Origin: Nemertoderma westbladi
Taxonomy: Eukaryota > Xenacoelomorpha > Nemertodermatida > Nemertodermatidae
NCBI GenBank assembly: GCA_032718475.1
Contig: JAUCBJ010001483.1
Coordinates: 1 to 34,468 of the forward strand
DNA: 34,468 nucleotides
Direction of reading: 5' to 3'
Made by a program: the position numbers and the translations under genes. The notes under the pieces are model-generated. The model ran no database searches and had not been told where the DNA came from. It saw only the letters and a list, made by a program, of their open reading frames with translations. Shown here piece by piece: positions 1 through 9,857 of this stretch. The first letter of the stretch is position 1. Every line of letters begins with the position of its first letter.

Positions 1-3000
1 CATCGCTTGGAACTATGTCCACAATACGTCCGACACACCAGTCATGACGTCGTACGTTCTGTTCCATTACCAGTACTAAGTCACCAATAGCAAAGTTGCG
101 CTCAGTTTTGAGCCACTTTTGTCGTCGCTTTAAGCTGTCCACATACACCTCTTTCCACTTGGACCAGAACTGACTTGACAAAAATTGTGACAAAGTCCAC
201 ATCTTACGACAGTGAAAAAGTTCATCGTCATTGTAAATCTCGTGTGGAAAATGAGCTGGAAATGGTACACCAATTTTTCTTCGCAATAATAAATGATTTG
301 GGGTTAAAGCGTCGAAAGAGTCTACGTCATCTGTTAAGGCGCATAAAGGTCTGTCATTAATAAGTAATTGAATTTCTGCAAGCATGGTCCTCATAACTTC
401 CTCGGACAGCAATTTGTGTTTCAAGTTACGAGTCTCAATCATTGATCGCAGACAGTCCTTAGTCGTCCTGATTAATCTCTCCCATACACCACCGTGCCAT
501 GACGCTGATGGCGTATTAAAACACCAGTTGTTTGCCATAATTCCGTTGGTGGATATATTCTTAGCTCTAGCTTCTTCTAGCAGTTTTCCTAACTCCGTTT
601 CGGCCCCTGTAAAATGAGTCCCTTGGTCACTGTAAAATCTTTCGACCCCCCCGTAATGACAAATAAATCTACGTAAGACACACAATAACGCATCTGCGCT
701 GTAGTTTATCGATAAATACAAGGCCACTGCTCGTGACGTCATGCAAGTAAATATCACTCCAAAGTGTTTCACTGAGCCACGCCCACGGACCAAGTAGAAA
801 GGACCAAACAAGTCAACGCCGGTATGAGAAAACGGAGGTAAATACTCGATAACTCTTGCTGCCGGTAGAGGCGCCATAATTTGGCTGCCTGGTTTCGCTA
901 GTCGCTTACGGCATATAAAACATTTATGTAATATGGCTTTTACTAAACGGCGCAATGCTGATATCCAGTATTGCTGTCTTACTTTATTTATCACATAGTC
1001 TACGCCCATGTGTGCACAGTCCTGGTGAATTTTTCTTACAAGTATTACCACTACATGGTGTCCTGCTGGTAGAATTATAGGGTTACTTGTCTGGTAACTT
1101 ACGGTGTTTACAATAGCGACTCGAGTGTTCATACGTATTAAGTTATCATCAGCAATGAATGGACACAATCCAGCTAAAGATCTAGGTACTCTGTGTAACT
1201 TACCTGTCCGTATGTCGTCGGTATATTTTCCATAGGCGTCATGCTGTACCAGCAGCAAAACTTTCAGTTTAGCTTGCTCTAAGCATTCATTACGAAGTTT
1301 GTATTCCGGTAGGTTGCTAACCTTACCTGATCGTTTATGTCGAATTCTGCGTATTTTTATCAAAAAATATGACACAACTCGAAACAATTTGGTGACATCA
1401 CTGTAGTGTTGCAGAAATCGCCCAATTAAATCTGGAATGCATTTCTGTACGTCGGTTGCGCTCACAACTTTCGACCTTGTCTGTTTAGTATTAATTTGCT
1501 TTAACTCACATTCTTTAGGAATGTCTATACCACCCATTGGGTTCCCACCACGCATGCTGCCCTCCCATTGGTCAACTGGTTGACTGAGGAAACGTGGTCC
1601 CTTGAACCAACAGTCCTGATATATTTCAACGAAGTCGTCTGGACTTACCCCTCTACTAGCTATATCCGCAGGGTTTTTACTCCCGGGAACATGCCTCCAT
1701 TGTTCTGGAATGGTAAATCTATGTATCTCTTCTACACGATTGGCTACATAAGTGTCGAACTTACGCGCTTCGTTCGCTATCTGGCAAAGTACTATTTTGG
1801 AGTCTGAATAAAACCAGATAGCATCAAACGGTAATGTGAGTGCATTAATTATCTGTCTGTGACTGCGGACTAGAAGTAGTGCTGACTGCAACTCTAACCT
1901 TGTGATATCAACCTGTTTGATTGGAGCCGTCCGAGTCTTAGCGTGCACCATGGCGCATGTTATGTCCCCCAATCTCTGTACTCGTCTAATGTAAGATATG
2001 CAACCGTAACCAACTTTACTAGCGTCACAAAAGTGATGTAGTTCGTAGATGTCTGTAGGGTCTCTAACTTGGCCATAAAAATATGAACGCGGAATCTCTA
2101 ACTTCGCCAGTACTGGCAGATTCGCATACCAAGCATTCCACTCTGTGTCTAGTTTAATGTCTAGTTTTGTGTCCCATGCCAGTTTCTGACTCCATAATTT
2201 TTGTATAAATTGCTTACCCTTGAGTAATATTGGCGCTATAAGACCTAATGGGTCATACACAGATGCTACTGCTGCCACGCAGCCTCGCTTTGAGGGGGTG
2301 CACTTCTCATTAAAGATCTTAAAAGTGAAGTAGTCCGTCTCTGGCATCCATTTCACACCCAGAGCGCGCGTCGCAGGTAATTCATCAAAATTGAGGTCTA
2401 TTGCTTCTTTAGCACGTCTATCGGCTGGAATACATTTAAGCACATCGCGCGAATTCGACAAAAACTTTGTTAACGTGAACCCACCAAGCTTTAAGCATTC
2501 AATAATACCGAGGGCGGTTTTCACAGTCTCGTCTATTGTTTCTGCACCATGTAGTCCGTCGTCTACATAAAAGTCATGTATTATTGCTTTAATTATTTTG
2601 TCGTCAAACAATGCTACATTATCTAGCGCTGTCTTACGTAATGCATGGGTGGCCCTACAAGGAGAGTCCTTGGCCCCGAACATGCTAACTAGCATCTGAT
2701 AAACAATATATCCACTAAAATCGGCTGGTTCAACATCACCTTCATACCATAGGATATTCTGAGATTGAGAGTCCCTCGTAGGAGTCCTAACCTGATGAAA
2801 CATCTCGGCTACATCACATGCAAATACAAACCTATGTTCCCTGAATCTAAGTAGAACATCCAGGATCGAGTTATAATTGTTAGGTCCTTCCATAAGTTCA
2901 CTATTTAAACTCATACCTCGATATGTGGCGGCTGCATCGTTAACTATGCGCAGTTTACCTGGCTTATTTGGATTCCAAACAGGATGAGTAGGGACATAAT

Positions 3001-6000
3001 ATTTCCTTGGTCCGTCTGGTGCTAATTTGTCTTCCATTGATAACCTACGAGCATAACCCTTTATTTCATAGTCATGTAGAGCTTCCTGGTACTTTTTATG
3101 TTCCTCGGGCATACCCTTTAACTTTCGCTTAATCCAACGTAATCGGGAAATAGCAAGTTGTTTATTATTGATTAATGGTTTGTTAGCATCACGCCACAGC
3201 ATACCTACAGAGTAGTGTCCGTTAACAAAGGTTGTAGTGGCATCTAAAATTTCCTCACACCTGCGATCCTCTACTGATTTGGTCTGCATTTTAGATGGAC
3301 AATAAAATGCTTCTGAGTCAAAATACTTAGTCATCAAGTCCGATGTTATTTCGTCGTCCATTCTGTTGTCTCCCCTCCAGGGACAACAGTCTATATGATA
3401 TACAAAGACTTTATCCTTATTGTCAGCAAAATTAGTTGATGCTCCTAATAATTCAAGAGGTTGAGCTACTGAGCCATTTCGTATGCGAGGGGATGAATCA
3501 GCAGATGCCTTATAATTTTCATTCGAGCCCAAGCATGAGTTTGCCACAGTTGATGTAATGGGACCTGCTAATGTCCAACCTAAAGGTGTTCTAACTGCGT
3601 GAGGATTGTGCAACTTGTCGTAATCTGTTGGACCCCACACCTCCTCAAGTGTTTTGTGCACCAACGGATTATTTAAGCCAACAATCATGGAAATCTTGTC
3701 AACATCCACTTCTGGATATGCTAAGTCTATGTCCCTCAAATAAGACAGTTGTTCTAGAGACCACGACCCCGGTCTAGAATACCTCAAACTTAGTCCATCC
3801 ATGACCACCACATCATTTAGCGCCAGAACCATGTCGGTGTTTGGCATTACTGATGATACTCGACAGTTACTCTGCATAACTGTTCTGGTTTCATCCTTAG
3901 TAAGTACAGTATTAATTGAAATATTTAGCGCCTGCAAGTTCATGTCTAAACACTTCGCTACATGGGCGTCCAAAAACGTACCTGTAGAACCGTCATCGAG
4001 CAGCACAAATGTAGTCAGTACTGCCCCAGTTGCGGCATTTGAAACCGCTAGAGGGAGTACCTTAAGGAATACCGCAGCTAAAGCAGTCTGATCTGTCCCC
4101 TGGACTCTGCGGTCCATCATATCAGTAGCCATAGCTGTTACTCTTTGATATATTCCATATGGTGGCCTACTCTGTGTTACCTTATCTGGTAAGTAATCCT
4201 TTAGTCTCGAAGAGGCATCGTCTCGTTTCGCCGCATAAAAGTTTTTTAGTCGCTCATCAGTGTCCTTTGTTTCAAAATTTTCGGGGTGCAGCAGTGAGGA
4301 ATGGGGTCGCTGACACTCCTTGCAACGGAACTGGGCTTTGCACCCATCACGCCAATGTCCACGTCTCAAACATCTCAGACATAGCTTATGTTCAACTACA
4401 AACTCCCACCTTGCCCTCGGAGATATTTCACGAAACCGCTGACAGTTAAATAAACCATGATTCTCCTTACACATTTGGCAGGAATGCTGTGGATTTACTG
4501 CATAAGCCTCACAGGAAAATTTATCAATGTTGTCAGTATCCACACCGCTAGCTTCTGAAAAGGATGGTTCCTCCATAACCTCAGGAACTACACAATGTTC
4601 CTCATGGAATGACGTCATAAGCCGTTGTTTACCGTCGATTGAGGGGAAGCGTGGTGTCTCCGGGACGTGATGAACATCACGAGCAGCCCAGCGGTCACAC
4701 TTGTCACCTGCTAATGGCAATGGTTTTGTCCCAAAACCATGGAATTTGTCCCCCATCCTTTCTCTGAGAATAGATTCAGCAGCTGGCCTACCATACATAG
4801 GACAGTTTAGGACGTCAGATTCCTCTTCTAAGAAAGCCACTAACTGTCTAAGTCCTGGGTCACTTCCTCGGTCCTGTCTAAACCTAGCAACTCTCCTCGC
4901 CCACCGTAACCTCATCCTATCATTAAGGTTCACAGCTACTCGCTGAATAAAATCGGGGTTGTTGACGTACTGTGGGCAATTTAAAGTCCATAGCACATCC
5001 ATAGTGCGTCGCACATCATGGGCATACCTCCTTACATCACTAGGTGTTTCTATGGGAAAGCGACATCGTGTGACATCCTCGATGACAGCCTTAATTATTA
5101 AAGCCGGATTCCCATAGTTCTTTTCTAGGGTTTCCCATGCCAGCTGATATCCATTAGTCATACCCTCAAAATGCTCTATGAGGTCCAGAGGTTCACCTTT
5201 AACATAGGTGACCAAATGGCGTAATTTGATGTCATCAGTGACATCTTTCGAATGCACTTGAGCCATAAAGCGATTTTTAAAAGACACAAATTTCTTGGGA
5301 TCCCCAAGAAATGGCGTTGGGTCAGCTCGTGGGGCTTCTAGAGCCAATGCTAAACGCTCATAAACCTCTAACATTCCCATATTGGGTGAATTATATGAAT
5401 AATGTCTAGGGGAGGTACGACGTGATTGGCGTCCATCTCTGCCCCGCCGGTCTGTAGATCGGTCATTATCACTGTCGGGATCACTGGGCCCCCCACCAGG
5501 ATCACCAGACAGATGGCCTCCAGTTCTCCTGGAGTCAAGGTGCCTACTCCTATCAGTATACCCCTTGTGGTGTATGACTGGGTCAGTGTTGTTTTGTGAT
5601 CTGCATTGGTTGTGGGACTCACTACTATTGTTATGCTGATCTAAGTAGGTTGGCCTTGCATAAAACTGTGGGGTCAGCGGTCCCTTAGATAACTGGTAAG
5701 GGGCCCTTTCTATGGGAGGTTCCCAATTGGGGGGTTCTATGACGGAACCTGGCTCATCTTGTGGGAGATGCTCACTATCTGATGTTTTATAAAGCACCTG
5801 GGCACAAGGAAGGTCGCCCTTACTAGGTTGGGGAATATAATGATTTTCAGGAGATTTACCTAGACTGAGGGTGTAAGTGTGAGTGGAACTACTTTTAACT
5901 TGTCTATCTAAAAACCTAGGAGTACGAGCAGCCTGAACATGATTGTCAAATTTCAGTCGATGTGGTCGAGTAGACGGTTGATGTTCAGGCTGCGGTGTAG

Positions 6001-7135
6001 TAAATATGCTATCACCTATGTTACTGGAATATATGGGTTTGTCTACCTGTCGTACCTGTGGAACAAACTGGCTGGTACTTGTGCTTGCAGGTTCTGGATG
6101 GGCCACTGAATATCCGGTTGCAACTAGAGGCAAATCAACATGCATTACACTGGCGAATTCCTCACCTTCAGGGGCGCTGCCTTCAGCTTCCAAAATTCTG
6201 GTGCGAAGACTACATTGGTCCCTGACATTTTGCGCTCGACACCATAACTCAGCACTTTCAAGTACCTGTAGACGTTCATTGGCCGCAGCTACACGTTTGA
6301 CCTCAGCAACAGCTTTGATGGCCTGTGCTTCTGCCTTCCTAGTTTCTTCATCTGCTTGTTCCTTAGCCTTCTCAGCTGCTTTTGTGGCTTTCAAGATAGT
6401 TTCTTGGCCGGCCTCCGAAATTCGTGTAGCCTCAAGGTCTACTTGAATACGATGGCGTTCATGGTCAACAATTTCCTGGCGCCTAAGGGTCTCTTGAGCC
6501 TGGATGCTTTCTAGTTCTGCTAATTTGGCTTCGGCGAGCCGCTGAACTTTGGATGAGCTCGAGGAGCTACCTGACAAATGTGATGCACCCCCCACACTAA
6601 CCTGTCTTTGCCTAGGGACCCCATGTCCCACAGAGTAAGTACTAACCTTATTGGGATTTAAAGCATCGATGTTTAAATTAGCGGTGCCACCAACTACCTG
6701 TTCTGGCCCAGGCGGGCCATAATAATTAGAGTTTAATACTTCACCGGATGTCCTTTGCAGATTCTGTACCTCTGAGGGCGGGTGGGTAATAGCTTTAATT
6801 ACTTCTCTAGGGGGAGTGACCTGGATACTTACAGAATGAGCTGGAGTCTCAATAGCTTTATGGTACAAGTCTCTATAATAATTAAACTTAGAAGTTACCT
6901 GTTCATAGTCCTCTCTGGTTCCATTACACTCATAGTAACGCTCTAATTGTGTTACACGATCCTTAATCTTGACAAACCTGGCAATGAGTTTCTGTGTCAG
7001 TGTGTATAAAATGGCAGAGTCAACAGTGGAACTTACCCGTGCTTTGTTGATCTCCTCACACTCCGATTCCAGGTGGCGATAGAGTTGTCCCAAACCTCGG
7101 TTTATGGTACCCACACTTGTCACACTAGCAACCAT
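1..7135 (-). CDS. BEL/Pao Gag-Pol polyprotein, intact frame, C-terminus beyond the window
   Basis: The frame is open from the ATG at 7133-7135 to the left edge, about 2378 codons with no stop. The ATG has a good context (A at -3, G at +4) and is the first in-frame ATG. Order: an Ala/Glu/Lys-rich coiled-coil-like N-terminal third (near residue 290); a Gag domain resembling DUF1759 at about 600-720; two CCHC-type knuckles near 900-950 (second as CX2CX4HX4C); an aspartic protease with DDGSTGTF near 1050; reverse transcriptase with FYVDDG near 1524; RNase H with a FCDAS motif near 1700; and integrase with an HHCC finger, catalytic acidic residues in GVDLFGP and SDQGTHF, a following WER glutamate, and a DUF5641-like tail with GDLVLV at the edge. 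I checked the frame at eight points (2, 2561, 2801, 3287, 3941, 4754, 6272, 7133) and all agree. An intact frame suggests recent activity. Family placement is firm; exact domain limits are approximate. Confidence 0.9.
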   Translation of the reverse strand, partial: MVASVTSVGTINRGLGQLYRHLESECEEINKARVSSTVDSAILYTLTQKLIARFVKIKDRVTQLERYYECNGTREDYEQVTSKFNYYRDLYHKAIETPAHSVSIQVTPPREVIKAITHPPSEVQNLQRTSGEVLNSNYYGPPGPEQVVGGTANLNIDALNPNKVSTYSVGHGVPRQRQVSVGGASHLSGSSSSSSKVQRLAEAKLAELESIQAQETLRRQEIVDHERHRIQVDLEATRISEAGQETILKATKAAEKAKEQADEETRKAEAQAIKAVAEVKRVAAANERLQVLESAELWCRAQNVRDQCSLRTRILEAEGSAPEGEEFASVMHVDLPLVATGYSVAHPEPASTSTSQFVPQVRQVDKPIYSSNIGDSIFTTPQPEHQPSTRPHRLKFDNHVQAARTPRFLDRQVKSSSTHTYTLSLGKSPENHYIPQPSKGDLPCAQVLYKTSDSEHLPQDEPGSVIEPPNWEPPIERAPYQLSKGPLTPQFYARPTYLDQHNNSSESHNQCRSQNNTDPVIHHKGYTDRSRHLDSRRTGGHLSGDPGGGPSDPDSDNDRSTDRRGRDGRQSRRTSPRHYSYNSPNMGMLEVYERLALALEAPRADPTPFLGDPKKFVSFKNRFMAQVHSKDVTDDIKLRHLVTYVKGEPLDLIEHFEGMTNGYQLAWETLEKNYGNPALIIKAVIEDVTRCRFPIETPSDVRRYAHDVRRTMDVLWTLNCPQYVNNPDFIQRVAVNLNDRMRLRWARRVARFRQDRGSDPGLRQLVAFLEEESDVLNCPMYGRPAAESILRERMGDKFHGFGTKPLPLAGDKCDRWAARDVHHVPETPRFPSIDGKQRLMTSFHEEHCVVPEVMEEPSFSEASGVDTDNIDKFSCEAYAVNPQHSCQMCKENHGLFNCQRFREISPRARWEFVVEHKLCLRCLRRGHWRDGCKAQFRCKECQRPHSSLLHPENFETKDTDERLKNFYAAKRDDASSRLKDYLPDKVTQSRPPYGIYQRVTAMATDMMDRRVQGTDQTALAAVFLKVLPLAVSNAATGAVLTTFVLLDDGSTGTFLDAHVAKCLDMNLQALNISINTVLTKDETRTVMQSNCRVSSVMPNTDMVLALNDVVVMDGLSLRYSRPGSWSLEQLSYLRDIDLAYPEVDVDKISMIVGLNNPLVHKTLEEVWGPTDYDKLHNPHAVRTPLGWTLAGPITSTVANSCLGSNENYKASADSSPRIRNGSVAQPLELLGASTNFADNKDKVFVYHIDCCPWRGDNRMDDEITSDLMTKYFDSEAFYCPSKMQTKSVEDRRCEEILDATTTFVNGHYSVGMLWRDANKPLINNKQLAISRLRWIKRKLKGMPEEHKKYQEALHDYEIKGYARRLSMEDKLAPDGPRKYYVPTHPVWNPNKPGKLRIVNDAAATYRGMSLNSELMEGPNNYNSILDVLLRFREHRFVFACDVAEMFHQVRTPTRDSQSQNILWYEGDVEPADFSGYIVYQMLVSMFGAKDSPCRATHALRKTALDNVALFDDKIIKAIIHDFYVDDGLHGAETIDETVKTALGIIECLKLGGFTLTKFLSNSRDVLKCIPADRRAKEAIDLNFDELPATRALGVKWMPETDYFTFKIFNEKCTPSKRGCVAAVASVYDPLGLIAPILLKGKQFIQKLWSQKLAWDTKLDIKLDTEWNAWYANLPVLAKLEIPRSYFYGQVRDPTDIYELHHFCDASKVGYGCISYIRRVQRLGDITCAMVHAKTRTAPIKQVDITRLELQSALLLVRSHRQIINALTLPFDAIWFYSDSKIVLCQIANEARKFDTYVANRVEEIHRFTIPEQWRHVPGSKNPADIASRGVSPDDFVEIYQDCWFKGPRFLSQPVDQWEGSMRGGNPMGGIDIPKECELKQINTKQTRSKVVSATDVQKCIPDLIGRFLQHYSDVTKLFRVVSYFLIKIRRIRHKRSGKVSNLPEYKLRNECLEQAKLKVLLLVQHDAYGKYTDDIRTGKLHRVPRSLAGLCPFIADDNLIRMNTRVAIVNTVSYQTSNPIILPAGHHVVVILVRKIHQDCAHMGVDYVINKVRQQYWISALRRLVKAILHKCFICRKRLAKPGSQIMAPLPAARVIEYLPPFSHTGVDLFGPFYLVRGRGSVKHFGVIFTCMTSRAVALYLSINYSADALLCVLRRFICHYGGVERFYSDQGTHFTGAETELGKLLEEARAKNISTNGIMANNWCFNTPSASWHGGVWERLIRTTKDCLRSMIETRNLKHKLLSEEVMRTMLAEIQLLINDRPLCALTDDVDSFDALTPNHLLLRRKIGVPFPAHFPHEIYNDDELFHCRKMWTLSQFLSSQFWSKWKEVYVDSLKRRQKWLKTERNFAIGDLVLVMEQNVRRHDWCVGRIVDIVPSD

Positions 7136-7370
7136 GTTTGAGCTGGGGGCACCGTTGCCCCTCAGGCGAGTTAAGGGGCCCTTTGCTGAACCAATGGGGG
7201 CATGCCGCGGGCCCTCATCATAACACGGCTCACCCCGATAGTGAGACCTTTTCAACGCGACCGCTGTACTTAATGTGATATCAGCTGGTGCTGGAATGGA
7301 CGGTTTGTGGCCGGACACCAACTCGGAATGACTTGCCGCAGTGAGGTCAGCGATGGGGGCGCCAGGCGCC

Positions 7371-8765
7371 AATGTGGGAAGGTGGATGTGAATGTGGGAA
7401 GGTGGATGAATGTGGGAAGGTAGATGTGAATGTGGGAAGGTGGATGTGAATGTGGGAAGGTGGATGTGAATGTGGGAAGATGAATGTGAATGTGGGAAGG
7501 TGGATGTGAATGTGGGAAGGTGGATGAATGTGGGAAGGTAGATGTGAATGTGGGAAGGTGGATGTGAATGTGGGAAGGTGGATGTGAATGTGAATGTGTG
7601 AAGGTGGATGTGAATGTGAGAAGGTGGATGTGAATGTGGGAAGGTGGATGTGAATGTGGGAAGGTGGATGTGAATGTGGAAGGTGGATGTGAATGTGGAA
7701 GGTGGATGTGAATGTGGGAAGGTGGATGTGAATGTGAATGTGGGAAGATGGATGTGAATGTGTGAAGGTGGATGTGAATGTGAGAAGGTGGATGTGAATG
7801 TGGGAAGGTGGATGTGAATGTGGGAAGGTGGATGTGAATGTGGGAAGGTGGATGTGAATGTGGGGAGGTGGATGTGAATGTGGGAAGGTGGATGTGAATG
7901 TGGGAAGGTGGATGTGAATGTGGGAAGGTGGATGTGAATGTGGGAAGGTGGATGTGAATGTGGGAAGGTGGATGTGAATGTGGGAAGGTGGATGTGAATG
8001 TGGGAAGATGAATGTGAATGTGGGAAGGTGGATGTGTATGTGGGAAGGTGGATGTGAATGTGGGAAGATGAATGTGAATGTGGGAAGGTAGATGTGAATG
8101 TGGGAAGGTAGATGTGAATGTGGGAAGGTGGATGTGAATGTGGGAAGGTGGATGTGAATGTGGGAAGGTGGATGTGAATGTGAATGTGGGAAGATGGATG
8201 TGAATGTGTGAAGGTGGATGTGAATGTGAGAAGGTGGATGTGAATGTGGGAAGGTGGATGTGAATGTGGGAAGGTGGATGTGAATGTGGAAAGGTGGATG
8301 TGAATGTGGGAAGGTGGATGTGAATGTGGGAAGGTGGATGTGAATGTGAATGTGGGAAGATGGATGTGAATGTGTGAAGGTGGATGTGAATGTGAGAAGG
8401 TGGATGTGAATGTGGGAAGGTGGATGTGAATGTGGGAAGGTGGATGTGAATGTGGGAAGGTGGATGTGAATGTGTGAAGGTGGATGTGAATGTGAATGTG
8501 AGAAGATGGATGTGAATGTGTGAAGGTGGATGTGAATGTGAGAAGGTGGATGTGAATGTGGGAAGGTGGATGTGAATGTGGGAAGGTGGATGTGAATGTG
8601 GAAAGGTGGATGTGAATGTGGGAAGGTGGATGTGAATGTGGGAAGGTGGATGTGAATGTGAATGTGGGAAGATGGATGTGAATGTGTGAAGGTGGATGTG
8701 AATGTGAGAAGGTGGATGTGAATGTGGGAAGGTGGATGTGAATGTGGGAAGGTGGATGGGAATGT
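7371..8765. repeat. 20-bp minisatellite in the BEL/Pao leader, about 69 copies
   Basis: The consensus plus-strand unit is GGAAGGTGGATGTGAATGTG. Some copies carry an extra 6-bp GAATGT block, which recurs at 7594, 7740, 8186, 8352, 8498 and 8664. The spacings of 146, 446, 166, 146 and 166 show a higher-order repeat of 7-8 units plus 6 bp. The minus strand has no stop in any frame of the consensus, so it reads as a long His/Pro/Thr/Ser-rich stretch, but that stretch contains no ATG. I treat it as noncoding leader sequence. Confidence 0.95.
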
Positions 8766-8770
8766 ACTTT

Positions 8771-8788
8771 CCGGATTTCGCACTACCA
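8771..8788 (-). other. candidate tRNA primer binding site of the BEL/Pao element
   Basis: The minus strand reads TGGTAGTGCGAAATCCGG. It starts with the TGG expected for pairing to a tRNA 3' CCA end and lies directly inside the LTR-like block. I could not match it to a particular tRNA. A competing site is the TGG at the GC-rich palindrome near 7361-7371. Confidence 0.3.
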
Positions 8789-8815
8789 AATCACCCAGCG
8801 CGACAAATTTTTCAA

Positions 8816-8822
8816 CTTTATT
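8816..8822 (-). promoter_or_regulatory. AATAAA polyadenylation signal in the candidate LTR
   Basis: Minus-strand AATAAAG lies about 100 bases after the TATA box and about 30 bases before the candidate primer binding site, as in an LTR R region. Confidence 0.35.
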
Positions 8823-8919
8823 TTGGAGTACGAAATTGTTTCCCAGTATGTATACAATATACAGTACGCAACTTTGGTACAAGATAAATTTAGTGATATT
8901 ATATATTTATATTAACATG

Positions 8920-8927
8920 CTTTTATA
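8920..8927 (-). promoter_or_regulatory. TATA box of the candidate LTR promoter
   Basis: TATAAAAG on the minus strand, about 100 bases before AATAAAG. It would drive the Gag-Pol transcript. Inferred from position only. Confidence 0.4.
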
Positions 8928-9120
8928 ATGCTTATTTACGTGCTTGTTTGATTTCCCTGTTACATGGATATTTTAGAAAATAATTACAAATAATTATCCA
9001 CAACTACATACAATTAATTATATTCGCAATTGTACATAATTCGCATTTATAGCTTTATGGATGGCACGAGTGATGTTGTTTGAAATAACAAAATGAAAGC
9101 TGTTGAAGTTTTTAAGTGCT

Positions 9121-9767
9121 AATCATAAACAAAAGGCGAATCTAATTTTATTTATTTAATGCAGTAATCTGTCATAAACAAAAGGCGAATCTAATTTTAT
9201 TTATTTAATTAATGCAGTAATCTGTCATAAACAAAAGGCGAATCTAATTTTATTTATTTAATGCAGTAATCTGTCATAAACAAAAGGCGAATCTAATTTT
9301 ATTTATTTAATGCAGTAATCTGTCATAAACAAAAGGCGAATCTAATTTTATTTATTTAATGCAGTAATCTGTCATAAACAAAAGGCGAATCTAATTTTAT
9401 TTATTTAATGCAGTAATCTGTCATAAACAAAAGGCGAATCTAATTTTATTTATTTAATGCAGTAATCTGTCATAAACAAAAGGCGAATCTAATTTTATTT
9501 ATTTAATGCAGTAATCTGTCATAAACAAAAGGCGAATCTAATTTTATTTATTTAATGCAGTAATCTGTCATAAACAAAAGGCGAATCTAATTTTATTTAT
9601 TTAATGCAGTAATCTGTCATAAACAAAAGGCGAATCTAATTTTATTTATTTAATGCAGTAATCTGTCATAAACAAAAGGCGAATCTAATTTTATTTATTT
9701 AATGCAGTAATCTGTCATAAACAAAAGGCGAATCTAATTTTATTTATTTAATGCAGTAATCTGCATA
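9121..9767. repeat. 49-bp tandem repeat, about 13 copies
   Basis: Near-identical 49-bp units, each containing CATAAACAAAAGGCGAATC. The second unit carries a 4-bp AATT insertion. The array lies between the BEL/Pao element and the lysyl hydroxylase gene and ends about 90 bp before that gene's start codon. Near-perfect identity implies recent expansion. Confidence 0.95.
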
Positions 9768-9857
9768 TTATTTTATGAACAATCACGCTGCTGGTTGAGA
9801 TTATGTTTATGTATTTATTTAGAAATTTTCCTCCGCATTACGATTCGATTATTGACG

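Larger units (their letters stand above)
1..9091 (-). mobile_element. BEL/Pao LTR retrotransposon, nearly complete, 3' end off the window
   Basis: Reading on the minus strand, the element has an LTR-like block (about 9091-8789), a possible primer binding site, a leader filled by a 20-bp minisatellite, and one long Gag-Pol frame with domains in BEL/Pao order: Gag, zinc knuckles, protease, reverse transcriptase, RNase H, integrase. The polymerase motif YVDD preceded by DF, and the C-terminal integrase-linked domain, are typical of BEL/Pao rather than Gypsy or Copia. The left window edge cuts the last part of the frame and the 3' LTR, so LTR identity and target-site duplication cannot be checked. 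The right boundary (start at a minus-strand TGTTAT near 9091) is a guess. Confidence 0.85.
8771..9091 (-). repeat. LTR-like block of the BEL/Pao element (U3-R-U5 candidate)
   Basis: On the minus strand this block holds, in order, a possible TGTTAT start near 9091, a TATAAAAG box at 8927-8920 and an AATAAAG signal at 8822-8816, about 100 bases apart as expected for U3-R-U5. It is followed by a TGG-initiated candidate primer binding site. No second LTR is in the window, so this rests on signal order only. The inner end does not finish with the canonical CA. Confidence 0.45.

Noticed and set aside
6006-6446. 146-codon plus-strand ORF and other plus-strand ORFs between 175 and 6446
   Set aside because: They are antisense shadows of the BEL/Pao Gag-Pol frame.
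7347-8882. 511-codon minus-strand ORF rich in His, Pro, Thr and Ser
   Set aside because: It has no ATG anywhere (the start is TTG) and exists only because the 20-bp unit lacks stops in all frames of that strand.
9795-9857. 21-codon N-terminal extension of the lysyl hydroxylase frame
   Set aside because: It starts with TTG, and the ATG at 9858 gives a proper signal peptide and the expected length.
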